Made by a program: the position numbers and the translations under genes
The notes under the pieces: generated by a model
Told to the model about the DNA's origin: nothing
Seen by the model: the letters and a program-made list of their open reading frames with translations, nothing else
Database searches by the model: none
Shown: piece by piece, positions 18,405 to 27,991 of the stretch
How positions within the stretch are numbered: the stretch's first letter is position 1
Layout: each line of letters begins with the position of its first letter
From: Paenibacillus paeoniae
Lineage (GTDB): Bacteria > Bacillota > Bacilli > Paenibacillales > Paenibacillaceae
Assembly (NCBI RefSeq): GCF_003388735.1
Contig: NZ_QUBQ01000001.1
Span: 558,001-622,000 of the forward strand
Direction: 5' to 3'
Length of the DNA: 64,000 nucleotides

Positions 18405-19661
18405 ATGACAACAGGCACAGGAACGAAGCCCCGCTATCAGGGCAAGCGCAACAGGCTGGATCGACCGGAGCTGCTCGCCCCGGCGGGCAATCTGGAGAAA
18501 CTGAAATTCGCGATTCATTACGGCGCGGATGCCGTTTATATCGGCGGACAGAAGTATGGTCTGCGATCTAACGCGGACAACTTCAGCTTTGAAGAAATGA
18601 GAGAAGGCGTGGAATTTGCCAACCGCTATGGCGCGAAAGTATTCGTCGCTACCAATATCTATGCACATAATGAGGATGTTGAAGGCATCGAGGAATATTT
18701 GCGCAATTTGGAGGCAGCTGGCATCTCGGCCATTATTGCAGCCGATCCGGTTATTATTGAGACGGCTCAGCGTGTGGCGCCAAAGCTTGAGGTGCATCTA
18801 AGCACACAGCAATCGACGATGAACTGGCAAGCGGTCAAGTTCTGGAAGGATGAAGGACTGCCGCGTGTCGTGCTTGCCCGAGAGACAAGCTTCGAGGAGA
18901 TTGAGGAGATCAAGAAGCATGTCGATATCGAGATTGAAGCCTTCATTCATGGCGCAATGTGTTCCTCGTATTCGGGACGTTGTGTCTTGTCCAATCACTT
19001 CACCGATCGGGATTCCAACCGCGGCGGCTGCTGCCAGTCCTGCAGATGGAAGTATGACTTGTTCGTGGACGATGCGCCGATGTACGACAAGGGAGAAGAC
19101 CAATTCACTATGGGCTCGAAGGATCTGTGCATGATTGATTATTTGCCGGAGCTGATCGAGGTAGGCGTAGACAGCTTCAAAATCGAAGGCCGGATGAAGA
19201 GCATTCACTACGTGGCAACGGTTGTGAATGTGTATCGACAGGCGATTGACGCATATTTCGCGGATCCAGAGGGCTACGAATTGAAGCAGCAATGGGTCGA
19301 GGAGATGAATAAAGCGGCGAATCGTCCGCTCAATACGGGTTTCTTCCTGGATACTCCGGACGCTCAGGATCATATATATGGCCCTGAGGAAAAGGCGGCT
19401 CCATATGATTTTGCCGGCATTGTGCTGGACTACGATGACCGTACCGGATTCGCTACGCTTCAACAGCGCAACCACTTTAAGGTGGGCCAGGAAGTTGAAT
19501 TCGTCGGACCGGGAGGCAGGTTCTTCAAGCAGACGGTGACGGAGCTGACGGATGAGGCAGGCGCTATTCTGGATGTGGCCAGACATCCGCTGCAGACCGT
19601 ACGCGTACGCACGTTAAAGCCGGTAAAGCCGATGGATATGATGCGTAAAAAAATTCGTTAA
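18405..19661 (+). CDS. U32 family protein, TrhP2/YrrO-like
   Basis: 418 residues from ATG 18405, behind AGGAGGTG. Full-length U32 protein: RPELLAPAGNLEKLKFAIHYGADAVYIGG at the start, then a cysteine set (MCSSYSGRCVLSNH, GGCCQSCRW) that should bind an iron-sulfur cluster, then SFKIEGRMKSIHYVATVVNVYR and a C-terminal U32_C beta domain (FKVGQEVEFVGPGG). It lies 28 bases after the TrhP1-like gene, and the two products are expected to work together in U34 hydroxylation. Homologous collagenase annotations are not supported. Confidence 0.93.
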   Translation: MTTGTGTKPRYQGKRNRLDRPELLAPAGNLEKLKFAIHYGADAVYIGGQKYGLRSNADNFSFEEMREGVEFANRYGAKVFVATNIYAHNEDVEGIEEYLRNLEAAGISAIIAADPVIIETAQRVAPKLEVHLSTQQSTMNWQAVKFWKDEGLPRVVLARETSFEEIEEIKKHVDIEIEAFIHGAMCSSYSGRCVLSNHFTDRDSNRGGCCQSCRWKYDLFVDDAPMYDKGEDQFTMGSKDLCMIDYLPELIEVGVDSFKIEGRMKSIHYVATVVNVYRQAIDAYFADPEGYELKQQWVEEMNKAANRPLNTGFFLDTPDAQDHIYGPEEKAAPYDFAGIVLDYDDRTGFATLQQRNHFKVGQEVEFVGPGGRFFKQTVTELTDEAGAILDVARHPLQTVRVRTLKPVKPMDMMRKKIR

Positions 19662-19683
19662 TGAATGAAACACGAACTTATAG

Positions 19684-19748
19684 AAAAGAAGTCCTCCTTT
19701 GAAATGATGGCTCGATACTTTCATTTCATAAGGCAGGGCTTCTTTTTG
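19684..19748 (+). terminator. long imperfect terminator hairpin after the U32 genes
   Basis: AGAAGTCCTCCTTTGAAATGA pairs imperfectly with TCATTTCATAAGGCAGGGCTTCT and is followed by TTTTTG. It closes the mltG-trhP run. A short open frame over this hairpin (from 19665) is not considered a gene. Confidence 0.7.
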
Positions 19749-19836
19749 TCGGGCAACTCTTACTATAGCTGCAACATTCAGGGCAAGAAAGGATTGGGAT
19801 ACCCCGTGCATAATTTCGTTGCAATACAATCTATAA

Positions 19837-19865
19837 TTGACAAGATTCCAATGATATCAAATAAT
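19837..19865 (+). promoter_or_regulatory. sigma-A promoter of the first chemoreceptor gene
   Basis: Consensus TTGACA (19837-19842), 17 bp, then AATAAT (19860-19865; five of six match TATAAT). It lies about 95 bases before the start codon. Confidence 0.7.
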
Positions 19866-19958
19866 AGGAAATAGACTATTACATACATTGTTCGGCATAA
19901 TTCGCTATGGAAAAAGGATCGTATCCGTTCGACCAAACTAAAGGCGGTGCTTGCCATC

Positions 19959-22112
19959 ATGGCCGGAAAAGAGAAGAAGCTGCTTCAATCCATTGAGAAG
20001 GAGACAGGAGTAAAGAAAGATATAAATGAAAACGGTTACAATCCGGAATCAGCCCTCTGGCGCTCTTATTTGACGAATCCCATGAAATCTGTTGGTCTGA
20101 AAATTTTTATAGTGATATTCGGCAGCATATTGGCCTGTGTAATGACAGTAGGTCTTTTGGCTTATTCTGAAGCCAAAACGATGGTCGAGAAAAAAGTATC
20201 CGATGCCAGCCTGCAAACGATTAATCAGGTTGCAAGCAATCTCAATGTGGTGTTCAAAACGTATGAGGACTTATCTCTTCAATTATTAATCGATAAAGAT
20301 TTTCATGCCATTGTGAAAGAGCTTGCAACAAGCAATGATGACTACGAGAAATTCGAGGCGGCACGCAGACTAGGTGATAAGATGCAGAGCTTTACGCTTA
20401 GCAATAACTCCATTAAAGGCGTCATGCTGCTGCCGCTGTCCGATAAACTGCATGTCGTGGCGGCAGGCTCATCGCTGTCGACGCGTGCCGAGCCGCTTAT
20501 GAAGACGGAGTGGTATCAGAAGACGATCGAGTTGAACGGAAGGGTGAATTGGATTGCTCCGCAGCCGACAGGCATGTCGATGATCCCGGATAAGCCAACG
20601 ATCACCTTGACCCGACTTCTGAAGAACACGGTATCGAGTGAAGCGGGGTATATGCTGCTGCTAGAGATTGAGGCGGATACGATTGCAAACCGATACAGCG
20701 AGGTCGTCCTGGGGGACGAAAGCGAGCTGGCGATAATTGATGGCAACGGAAATTATGTCATCGCAGATGATGAAGCAAAGATCGGGAAGACAGCGAGCAT
20801 CAGCTTGCCGGTATCTGGAGAGCAAGCTCTTGCCGGATCGCCTAAGCTTCATACAAGCGATGGCGTTGAGGTGCTTGCTGTCTATCAGAAGCTTCAATCG
20901 ATGGATTGGAGAATAGCGGGGACGATACCGGTCCAACAACTAGTGAAGGACGCAGAGTCTATCCGTGATCTGACGCTAGTAACGGCGTTGGCGGCTATTG
21001 TGCTTGCGATTGCAATTGGAATGCTCGTCATTATTGCGATTGCACGACCGCTGGTCAACATCTGCAATCTGATGATGGAAGGCGCGCGAGGCAACTTGGC
21101 AGTGCGCTCGACCATTGGGAAACGTCAGGATGAGATCGGCACGCTTAGTGTAAGCTTCAATGCGATGATGGAGCAAATTACAGCGCTCGCCCGGCAGACG
21201 ACAAAATCGGCCCAGGACGTACTGTTGACGGCATCCGAGCTAACCGAAGCTTCGCGCAAAACCTCGGCTTCCGCCAAAGAAATTGCCGTTGCTACGGAAG
21301 AGATTGCGGGAGGTGCTAGCAGTCTTGCGGTTGAAGCAGAGAGGGGCAATGAACTTGCCGCTCATATTAATGGACAGATGAAGAAAGTTATCTCCGCTAA
21401 TGAAGAGATGGTCGTATCCGCAGCCAGCGTCGAGCAGTCGAGCCAGCAAGGGACCGCATATATGAGTGGATTGATCCAGAAGACGGGCATGACGGAAGAA
21501 ATGACGCGTTCGATGGTCGAGAAGGTGGATGCCTTGAAAGAAAGCACCGGCTCGATTGTGAAAATATTGGATGTGTTGAATAACTTGACGAAGCAAACGA
21601 ATATTCTTTCGCTGAATGCTGCCATAGAAGCGGCTCGGGCAGGTGCCGCGGGCAAAGGCTTTATGGTAGTTGCGGATGAGATCAGACAATTGGCTGACCA
21701 GTCGCGGCAATCCATCGATGTAGTTGCCCAAATAACGGGGAAAATCAGGTCGGAGATCGACGAGACAGTCCATGTATTATCGGAGGCTTATCCGCTTTTC
21801 CAAGCACAAATTGCATCCGTCAAGGAAGCGAACGATATATTTGTCAGTGTGCAGGGACAAATGGCCCAATTTGCCCAGCGACTGGACGATGCTACAAGCT
21901 CTATCGGACAGTTGGAGCAGTCGCAGGATGTGCTGGCTGAAGCGATGACGAACGTGAGTACTGTTGCGGAGGAAGCCTCCGCCACTTCGGAGGAAGTTGC
22001 ATCTCTAAGCAGCGAGCAAATGCATATTAGCGATAATTTGGTGCTTCTATCCGAGAAGCTGGATGCTGTATCGCGAGGACTAAAAGATTCGCTCTCTCAC
22101 TTCAAACTATAA
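19959..22112 (+). CDS. methyl-accepting chemotaxis protein, copy 1 of a tandem pair
   Basis: 717 residues from ATG 19959, 10 bases after AAAGGCGGTG. About 45 cytoplasmic residues lead into the first membrane helix ([20 protein letters not shown]). A dCache-type sensor domain (about residues 70-325), the second helix (about 328-352), a HAMP domain and the signalling domain follow, with the conserved hairpin tip [25 protein letters not shown]. It should sense small ligands outside the cell and signal to CheA. The long charged N-terminal tail is unusual for MCPs, and copy 2 has one as well. A consensus cre box lies inside its early coding sequence. Confidence 0.95.
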   Translation: MAGKEKKLLQSIEKETGVKKDINENGYNPESALWRSYLTNPMKSVGLKIFIVIFGSILACVMTVGLLAYSEAKTMVEKKVSDASLQTINQVASNLNVVFKTYEDLSLQLLIDKDFHAIVKELATSNDDYEKFEAARRLGDKMQSFTLSNNSIKGVMLLPLSDKLHVVAAGSSLSTRAEPLMKTEWYQKTIELNGRVNWIAPQPTGMSMIPDKPTITLTRLLKNTVSSEAGYMLLLEIEADTIANRYSEVVLGDESELAIIDGNGNYVIADDEAKIGKTASISLPVSGEQALAGSPKLHTSDGVEVLAVYQKLQSMDWRIAGTIPVQQLVKDAESIRDLTLVTALAAIVLAIAIGMLVIIAIARPLVNICNLMMEGARGNLAVRSTIGKRQDEIGTLSVSFNAMMEQITALARQTTKSAQDVLLTASELTEASRKTSASAKEIAVATEEIAGGASSLAVEAERGNELAAHINGQMKKVISANEEMVVSAASVEQSSQQGTAYMSGLIQKTGMTEEMTRSMVEKVDALKESTGSIVKILDVLNNLTKQTNILSLNAAIEAARAGAAGKGFMVVADEIRQLADQSRQSIDVVAQITGKIRSEIDETVHVLSEAYPLFQAQIASVKEANDIFVSVQGQMAQFAQRLDDATSSIGQLEQSQDVLAEAMTNVSTVAEEASATSEEVASLSSEQMHISDNLVLLSEKLDAVSRGLKDSLSHFKL
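20027..20040 (+). promoter_or_regulatory. candidate cre box (CcpA site) inside chemoreceptor gene 1
   Basis: TGAAAACGGTTACA matches the 14-base cre consensus TGWAANCGNTNWCA at every position. It is 69 bases past the start codon and about 155 bases past the promoter's likely start point, a place where CcpA can act as a roadblock. Confidence 0.5.
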
Positions 22113-22132
22113 AGGTTGATCACTTCACCTGT

Positions 22133-22178
22133 AATAGGACTGATTGGATACTTCGGTAAAGTCAGTCCTATTTTTTTG
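22133..22178 (+). terminator. terminator between the two chemoreceptor genes
   Basis: ATAGGACTGA pairs with TCAGTCCTAT, followed by a T-run (22171-22177). The tandem receptors are therefore transcribed at least partly separately. Confidence 0.85.
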
Positions 22179-22190
22179 TATTTAGTATTA

Positions 22191-22215
22191 TGAATATGGG
22201 GTTAACGGCCGATAA
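22191..22215 (+). promoter_or_regulatory. candidate sigma-D (flagellar/chemotaxis) promoter of chemoreceptor gene 2
   Basis: GCCGATAA at 22208-22215 is an exact sigma-28/sigma-D -10 element. The -35 is weaker (TGAA at 22191 with a 13-bp gap; the consensus is TAAA with about 15). The copy-1 gene has no such element. Confidence 0.5.
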
Positions 22216-22299
22216 ATCTAGTAGTATCGTTCTATGGACGTAGGCTTTAATACACATTACATATGAGGATTTCATACTACAAAGGCGGTGTCTACCTTC

Positions 22300-24483
22300 A
22301 TGCCGGGTACAGACGGAAGGAAAAAGGAAAACAAAATGAAGAACAAGCAACAAAGTGAAAGCAAGTTGGAGGGCGAGAAGAAAGCAGGCTCCAGCAATAT
22401 TTCAACAGCAAAGTGGATGAAAAGCAGTCTGAAGGATATGAATATGTCCAATCCAGTCAAATCGGTTGGACTTAAGCTTTTTTTAATTATTTTCGTCAGT
22501 ATCGTAGCCTGCGTCTTGACCGTCGGGTTACTCGCGTATGTGCAAGCAAAAAATCTGGTTGAAACAAACGTATCGGAAGCAAGCTTCCAAACCGTTAATC
22601 AGGTCACGAACAATTTGGATATCGTATTCCAGTCATACGCGGACTTGACGCTCCAAATGTTGATCGATAAAGAGCTTCAGACTGAACTGAAGGTGCTGTC
22701 CACGACGACAGATTCTTACGATATCCTTCAGTCCAGCAGAACGGTATCTGATCGTATGTCGACGTATATTATGGGCAATACGACCATTACTGGAGCAGCA
22801 ATTATATCGATTGATGAAGAAGACGCCCTTATTACAGCCGGCAATAATAATGGCTACCGTGGCGATACGTTGACGAAGACGAACTGGTTCAAGGAGACGA
22901 TCGAGCAAGATGGCAGGCTGGTATGGGTTGAGCCTAGCAGCACGGGCATCATTGCGTCCAAGTCGAATAACTCTATTGCGCTAGCACGTGTAATCAAAGC
23001 AGCGAGCAGGCCGTATGTCCTTGTGATGGAAGTCAATCTGGACGCGATTGTGAAGAGGTATCAGGATGTAAAACTTGGCGATGGCAGCACTCTTGCTGTC
23101 GTGAACAATACGGGACAGTATGTCGTTTATGAAGATCAGTCCCTGCTTGGTGAGCCTCATATCGTCACATTGCCGACTGAGGGAGAGCAGGCGGAGTACG
23201 GTCGCGAGAAGTTTACGACTGTAGACGGGGCTATCGTGCTTGCGGCTTACCAGACCTCCGATATTACGGGTTGGAGATTCGTAGCGACCATTCCAGTCGA
23301 GAAGCTTGTGGAGCAAGCTTCGGTGATCAGCAAATTGACTTGGCTGATGGTTGCATTTTCGACATTGATTGCGATTGCGATCGGCATTCTGGTTGTACGT
23401 ACGATTGCCACTCCGCTTGTGAAGCTGCGCAATTTGATGGTTGAGGGCGCAAGAGGCAACTTGACGGTTCGTTCCTCTATTAAGAAGCGTCAGGATGAGA
23501 TTGGACAGCTTGCCGAAAGCTTCAATGATATGATGACGCAAATTACAACCTTGGCGCTGCAAACGACTAAATCAGCGGCGGAAGTATTGAATACGGCATC
23601 CGAGCTTACGGACGCTTCCAAGAAGACAGCTATCGCAGCTAAGGAAATTGCTGTTGCAACAGATGAGATCGCTAATGGAGCAACAAGTCTAGCGGTTGAA
23701 GCGGAGAAAGGCAGCGATCTGACGAACCATATGAATACCCAGATGCAGGGTGTCATCTCAGCGAATGAACAGATGTCGCAATCTGCGATTGAAGTAGAGC
23801 AAGCCAGCGAGCAGGGCACTGCATATATGGGTCAATTGATTCAGAAGACGGGACAGACGGAAGAGATGACCCGATCCATGGTGGAGAAGGTTGATGCTCT
23901 GAAGGATAGCACAGGCTCCATTGTGAAAATTTTGGACGTGCTCAATAACTTGACGAAGCAAACGAATATTCTATCGCTTAATGCGACAATTGAAGCGGCG
24001 CGCGCAGGCGCAGCAGGTAAAGGCTTCATGGTTGTAGCGGACGAAATCCGCAAGCTGGCGGATCAATCCAAGCAATCGATTGATATCGTCGGCCAAATTA
24101 CAGCGAAGATCCAAGGCGAGATCGAAGAGACGGTTAAAGTACTATCCGAGGCGTATCCGATCTTCCAGGAGCAGATTACTTCTGTAAAGGAAGCGAACCA
24201 AATCTTCCTGACGGTGCAGGCGCAGATGGGCCACTTCGTCGAGAAGCTGGAGCTTGCGACCACTTCTATTGGACAACTGGACGAGTCGCAGTCCGTATTG
24301 TCGGAGGCGATGACAAATGTGAGTGCGGTAGCCGAGGAATCCTCCGCAACATCCGAGGAAGTCGCTTCGCTGAGCACCGAGCAGCTAAGCATCAGCGATG
24401 GACTGGTTAGATTGTCCGATAAGCTGGATTCTGTATCCCGCGGACTGAAAGAATCATTGTCGAAATTCAAAGTTGAAGGTTAA
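22300..24483 (+). CDS. methyl-accepting chemotaxis protein, copy 2 of a tandem pair
   Basis: 727 residues from ATG 22300, behind AAAGGCGGTG at the same spacing as in copy 1. Same plan: basic N-terminal tail, helix at [20 protein letters not shown], dCache-type sensor, second helix near residue 340, HAMP, and the signalling domain with [25 protein letters not shown]. It is collinear with copy 1, and the cytoplasmic half is nearly the same while the sensor half has drifted, as expected for a duplication followed by new ligand specificity. One odd point is Thr in place of the second Ala at the hairpin tip. A strong terminator follows. Confidence 0.95.
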   Translation: MPGTDGRKKENKMKNKQQSESKLEGEKKAGSSNISTAKWMKSSLKDMNMSNPVKSVGLKLFLIIFVSIVACVLTVGLLAYVQAKNLVETNVSEASFQTVNQVTNNLDIVFQSYADLTLQMLIDKELQTELKVLSTTTDSYDILQSSRTVSDRMSTYIMGNTTITGAAIISIDEEDALITAGNNNGYRGDTLTKTNWFKETIEQDGRLVWVEPSSTGIIASKSNNSIALARVIKAASRPYVLVMEVNLDAIVKRYQDVKLGDGSTLAVVNNTGQYVVYEDQSLLGEPHIVTLPTEGEQAEYGREKFTTVDGAIVLAAYQTSDITGWRFVATIPVEKLVEQASVISKLTWLMVAFSTLIAIAIGILVVRTIATPLVKLRNLMVEGARGNLTVRSSIKKRQDEIGQLAESFNDMMTQITTLALQTTKSAAEVLNTASELTDASKKTAIAAKEIAVATDEIANGATSLAVEAEKGSDLTNHMNTQMQGVISANEQMSQSAIEVEQASEQGTAYMGQLIQKTGQTEEMTRSMVEKVDALKDSTGSIVKILDVLNNLTKQTNILSLNATIEAARAGAAGKGFMVVADEIRKLADQSKQSIDIVGQITAKIQGEIEETVKVLSEAYPIFQEQITSVKEANQIFLTVQAQMGHFVEKLELATTSIGQLDESQSVLSEAMTNVSAVAEESSATSEEVASLSTEQLSISDGLVRLSDKLDSVSRGLKESLSKFKVEG

Positions 24484-24496
24484 ATCCTATAAAACG

Positions 24497-24528
24497 AGCT
24501 GCCCCCGATATCGGGGGCAGCTTTTTTT
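24497..24528 (+). terminator. strong terminator after the chemoreceptor pair
   Basis: A perfect 13-bp palindrome (AGCTGCCCCCGAT with ATCGGGGGCAGCT) with no separate loop, followed by seven T residues. Confidence 0.95.
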
Positions 24529-24703
24529 GTCTGCTTTTTCCGAGCATTTTCTGTACGGTCCTCGATTTCGATCGTGTAGTCTTTGAATCATCTTATGTCG
24601 GAGTTTGGAAGGCCGTCAATCGGCAACACTAGATAGAAAGGCATGAATTGGCTAAGAGTGGCCAGTGGAGAGCTGAATAGGGTGAAAGACGGTGGAGCTG
24701 AAT

Positions 24704-26533
24704 ATGGCAAAGAGAGCGGGGATCATGGGTATCTTGATTAGTCTTATTCTTTTGTTCTTTTTGGTACGGGTGGCGTGGCTGCAGCTGCTTCCATCCCATA
24801 TTCCGATCTCATCGCCTGCAGCTGGTGGACGAGATAGCTGGAAGCGGATGGCCGTCGTGCAGCGCCAGAGAAGTCTGGTGCTGGATACGGGGCGAGGAGA
24901 CTTTCTGGATCGGAATGGATTGCCGATTACAGGCGAGACCTACATGTCCGTCGTTTTTTTTCCAGTGCGGCGGGATGTGCGCGGGAGTCAGGAGCAATTA
25001 AGCAAGCTGGCTCAACAGCTGGGTTTGTCCAAGGAGGAGCTTGATCATCGATGGAATGGCTTGACGTCGCCTGACTTTTGGCGAGAGGGCTCGGGGAGGA
25101 ATAATCCGATCAGGCTGAGGGAAGAACAAGCGGCTGTCATAAGGAGCCTTCAAGTGGAAGGGGTCCGGGTGCTCCCGTACCGGAATCGTTATTTGCCCCA
25201 ATTCGATGCGAAGCATTGGATCGGATTTACGAGTCAGCACCCGGAATGGCTGATGACTGCCCATGAACAGGACGTTGCGAAAGGAAAGCGTAAGCTAACG
25301 GAGCAGGTGGGCGGGTCAGGTCTTGAGCGATCGCTTGACGGTCTGTTGCATGGCATTGGGGAGACGTCGGTTTCTTACTTTATCGATGGCCGGAATGCAC
25401 CGCTTCATGGACTTGATCTGCGAGTCGTTCAGCCGAACAATCGATATTACCCGCTCAAGGTGGTAACGACAGTTGATCTGTCATTGCAAAATGAGATTGA
25501 GGCGTATGCGGATGCTATGGGACTGAAGGAAGGGGCAATCGTTGTACTCGATGCGCACAATGCCGATATTGTGGCGATGGTATCAAGACCGAAGATGAAG
25601 CCTGGTCACTTCGACAGCGGAGATGGAAAGGAATGGCGAAATTACGCTTTGACGGCAGTTGAGCCTGGATCGATCTATAAGCTTGTCACGGCTGCAGCCG
25701 CCTTGGAGCATGGCGTCATGAAGAAGAATGAGACGTTTCATTGCGATGGTCATTATGGACGATACGGCCTGTCCTGCTGGAAGGAAGGAGGACATGGCGA
25801 TCTGACCTTTCAGGAAGGCATTGCGCAGTCCTGCAACATCGTATTTGCTACGATAGCGGAGCGGCTTGAGGCGGAGCAGCTGGAGCGGACGGCAGAAGCG
25901 CTTGGTGTGATGAAGCGAGTGGGCTGGCATAGCAGCGGAGCGTTTGGGCCGTTCCCACAGCCACTCAGGCTGTTGCAGGAGGAGGAGGATGGGCGGTTGT
26001 TCGCTGGTGAGCATAACGGGGAGGATGGGGGCGTTCGTGCTCAGAGCGGCATTGGCCAGCGCGATGTTAGAATGACGCCGCTTCAAGCGGCTAACCTAAT
26101 GGTTACGTTGATCCATGGCGGCCGTGTAATGGAGCCTAGAGTAGTGAGCGAGGTCCGTTATGCCAACGGTCAGGAGATGGTCGAGCTTTCATCCCGCAAG
26201 CTGCCGCATGCGGGCAGAAGCATCCGAGTAGATACCGCTATGGCATTGCTCAGAGGGATGGAGGCGGTGGTGGATCATGGGACGGGACAATCGATCAGAA
26301 ACGGAGCATGGAAGGCAGCGGGCAAATCCGGGACGGCGGAGACGATCAGGGGTGATGTGGCGCTCAACCATCAGTGGTTCGCCGGTTATGGTCCTGTATC
26401 GAAGCCGCGGTATGCGATTGCCGTTCTTGCAGCCAATCGACCTATCGGGAGCTCCCATCAAGCGACGAAGCTGTTCCGTGGCGCTCTGGATATTGCAGCG
26501 AAGCATTCGCATGAGCCTCGTGGGCGAAATTAA
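24704..26533 (+). CDS. pbpI: class B penicillin-binding protein (PbpI/YrrR-like transpeptidase)
   Basis: About 609 residues from ATG 24704 (GTG 24692 is possible). One N-terminal helix (IMGILISLILLFFLVRVAWL) precedes the PBP dimerisation region and the transpeptidase domain. The three active-site motifs are all present: EPGSIYKL (SxxK), SCN in IAQSCNIVF, and KSGTAET. It cross-links peptidoglycan outside the membrane. In Bacillus yrrR (pbpI) closes the same chromosomal run after udk and greA; here those two genes are missing and the chemoreceptor pair occupies the place, which supports the pbpI assignment. Confidence 0.88.
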   Translation: MAKRAGIMGILISLILLFFLVRVAWLQLLPSHIPISSPAAGGRDSWKRMAVVQRQRSLVLDTGRGDFLDRNGLPITGETYMSVVFFPVRRDVRGSQEQLSKLAQQLGLSKEELDHRWNGLTSPDFWREGSGRNNPIRLREEQAAVIRSLQVEGVRVLPYRNRYLPQFDAKHWIGFTSQHPEWLMTAHEQDVAKGKRKLTEQVGGSGLERSLDGLLHGIGETSVSYFIDGRNAPLHGLDLRVVQPNNRYYPLKVVTTVDLSLQNEIEAYADAMGLKEGAIVVLDAHNADIVAMVSRPKMKPGHFDSGDGKEWRNYALTAVEPGSIYKLVTAAAALEHGVMKKNETFHCDGHYGRYGLSCWKEGGHGDLTFQEGIAQSCNIVFATIAERLEAEQLERTAEALGVMKRVGWHSSGAFGPFPQPLRLLQEEEDGRLFAGEHNGEDGGVRAQSGIGQRDVRMTPLQAANLMVTLIHGGRVMEPRVVSEVRYANGQEMVELSSRKLPHAGRSIRVDTAMALLRGMEAVVDHGTGQSIRNGAWKAAGKSGTAETIRGDVALNHQWFAGYGPVSKPRYAIAVLAANRPIGSSHQATKLFRGALDIAAKHSHEPRGRN

Positions 26534-26596
26534 CTCTGAGAGCTCAGTGGAGATAAATAGAAGAAGCTTGGCAGTGGCAGCTCCATAAATGAAAAA

Positions 26597-26632
26597 AACT
26601 CCCGTCACTCTGAAGCAGAGTCGGGAGCTTTC
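26597..26632. terminator. bidirectional terminator between pbpI and the AI-2E gene
   Basis: CTCCCG (26599-26604) pairs with CGGGAG (26622-26627), and the inner ACTCTG/CAGAGT extends the stem. There is an A-run on the left and TTTCTT on the right, so it works for both converging genes. Confidence 0.88.
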
Positions 26633-26645
26633 TTATGCATTCCTA

Positions 26646-27809
26646 TTATTTTTTCAGCGAATCGATGAAATTCTCCTGGGCTCCAGATCCCTCGGGTCCG
26701 TCATTTGCGGCAATCGGCGTATCGAATTCGTCGACAGGCGTTCGAATCCAGCGATGGAAGTAGCCTTGGTCATACAGCGATTTTACAAGGATGACGAGAA
26801 TGGGCGACAGGATGACGCCGGCGATGCCGAACAGTGAAAGCGAGATGATCATGAACGACAGCATCGTAAAGGCGGACACACCGAGCGAATCGCCTGTAAT
26901 CTTCGGCTCTAATATTTGCCGGGTCAGAATAACAACCAGCAAAAGCGCCGACAGCCAAATGGCCAGCGATAATTTCCCGACAATAAACAAATAAATAATC
27001 CATGGGATGAACAGTGTGCTGACACCAAGCAGCGGCAATACGTCGAATATGGCGGCTACGACCGCAATGATAAAGGCATTGTCCACACCAAGCAGAATAA
27101 GGGCGATCAGTATGACGATGAACGTGACGCTGATCATTTTGGCCTGTGCCTTGATGTACGATGCGATGCCTCTGAATACATTGTTTCTAAGAAAGAAAAA
27201 CGCAGTTTTAAAAGTTTTTGGCGTTTTGTCCGTAGCGGCCTGTTTCCAGGTTTTAATTTCGATACTTAAGAAATAAGCTAATATAATCCCCACCACAAAG
27301 TTGAAAATAAACGCGGAGAAGGATGAGACGTACCCGATCAATCCGCTCAAGAAGGCGGTAACCCACTTTTGCAAGTTTTCAGTTGCGCCTTTAGTCAAGT
27401 TTTTGGTTTCCTCAGACAAGCTTATGTTATTGGGCAGCTTGTCCAGCTGTTTCTCCAGCTGTGAGGCAAGGTTGCCAATCTGTTCGGCCAGAATGCTTTG
27501 ATATTTAGGGAAGTTATCCATTAGAGCGTTCCCTTGCTTGGTAATTAGAACGGCTGCGCCTGAGAAAGCACCAAGAATAAGCAGTGTAAAGATGAGTATG
27601 GAAATGCCGGAGGCAATAGATTTCTTCACGCCCCACTTATTCAATCTCTTGGCAAGCGGCTCAATCATAATAAAAATGACGAACGCAAAAAAGATTGGAG
27701 TGGCTATCTTATACACATAACTGAAGGCGTACATGATTAAATAAACGGTTAGTGCAATGAGAGCAATGTCAAACGCGGTTCTCCAGTATTTTTTGTAGAA
27801 AGGCAGCAT
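26646..27809 (-). CDS. AI-2E family transporter (second copy in window)
   Basis: 387 residues from ATG 27809 (MLPFYKKYWRTAFD), behind GAAGGG; the longer frame to 27860 has no ribosome site. Helices alternate with a large soluble insertion (about residues 65-150) that is the family hallmark, followed by the conserved core ALIAVVAAIFDVLPLLG-like region (seen as AAIFDVLPLLGVSTLF) and EPKITGDSLGVSAF. It is only distantly similar to the copy at 10730. It is a single gene transcribed toward pbpI. Substrate unknown. Confidence 0.88.
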   Translation of the reverse strand: MLPFYKKYWRTAFDIALIALTVYLIMYAFSYVYKIATPIFFAFVIFIMIEPLAKRLNKWGVKKSIASGISILIFTLLILGAFSGAAVLITKQGNALMDNFPKYQSILAEQIGNLASQLEKQLDKLPNNISLSEETKNLTKGATENLQKWVTAFLSGLIGYVSSFSAFIFNFVVGIILAYFLSIEIKTWKQAATDKTPKTFKTAFFFLRNNVFRGIASYIKAQAKMISVTFIVILIALILLGVDNAFIIAVVAAIFDVLPLLGVSTLFIPWIIYLFIVGKLSLAIWLSALLLVVILTRQILEPKITGDSLGVSAFTMLSFMIISLSLFGIAGVILSPILVILVKSLYDQGYFHRWIRTPVDEFDTPIAANDGPEGSGAQENFIDSLKK

Positions 27810-27991
27810 TTGGTTTCCCTTCTTCCCATTTTCGGGATCTTGATTTGGTAATCCTTCCAATTAAGATTGTACTATAGATTTTATGAATTGTGCCTATTTT
27901 TTATTTGAGTATGATACAATTAGAGGTATTGTTGTTGTTCTGAACCGCTAATCATTCATTGACTAATTCATCAAACGGTGGGGAAAACAAG

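Noticed and set aside
17444..19661. Collagenase or protease function for the U32 genes
   Set aside because: U32 proteins in this gene order act in tRNA U34 hydroxylation; the peptidase name is historical.
19665..19874. 69-residue open frame after the U32 genes
   Set aside because: It covers a terminator hairpin and the promoter of the next gene; no ribosome site.
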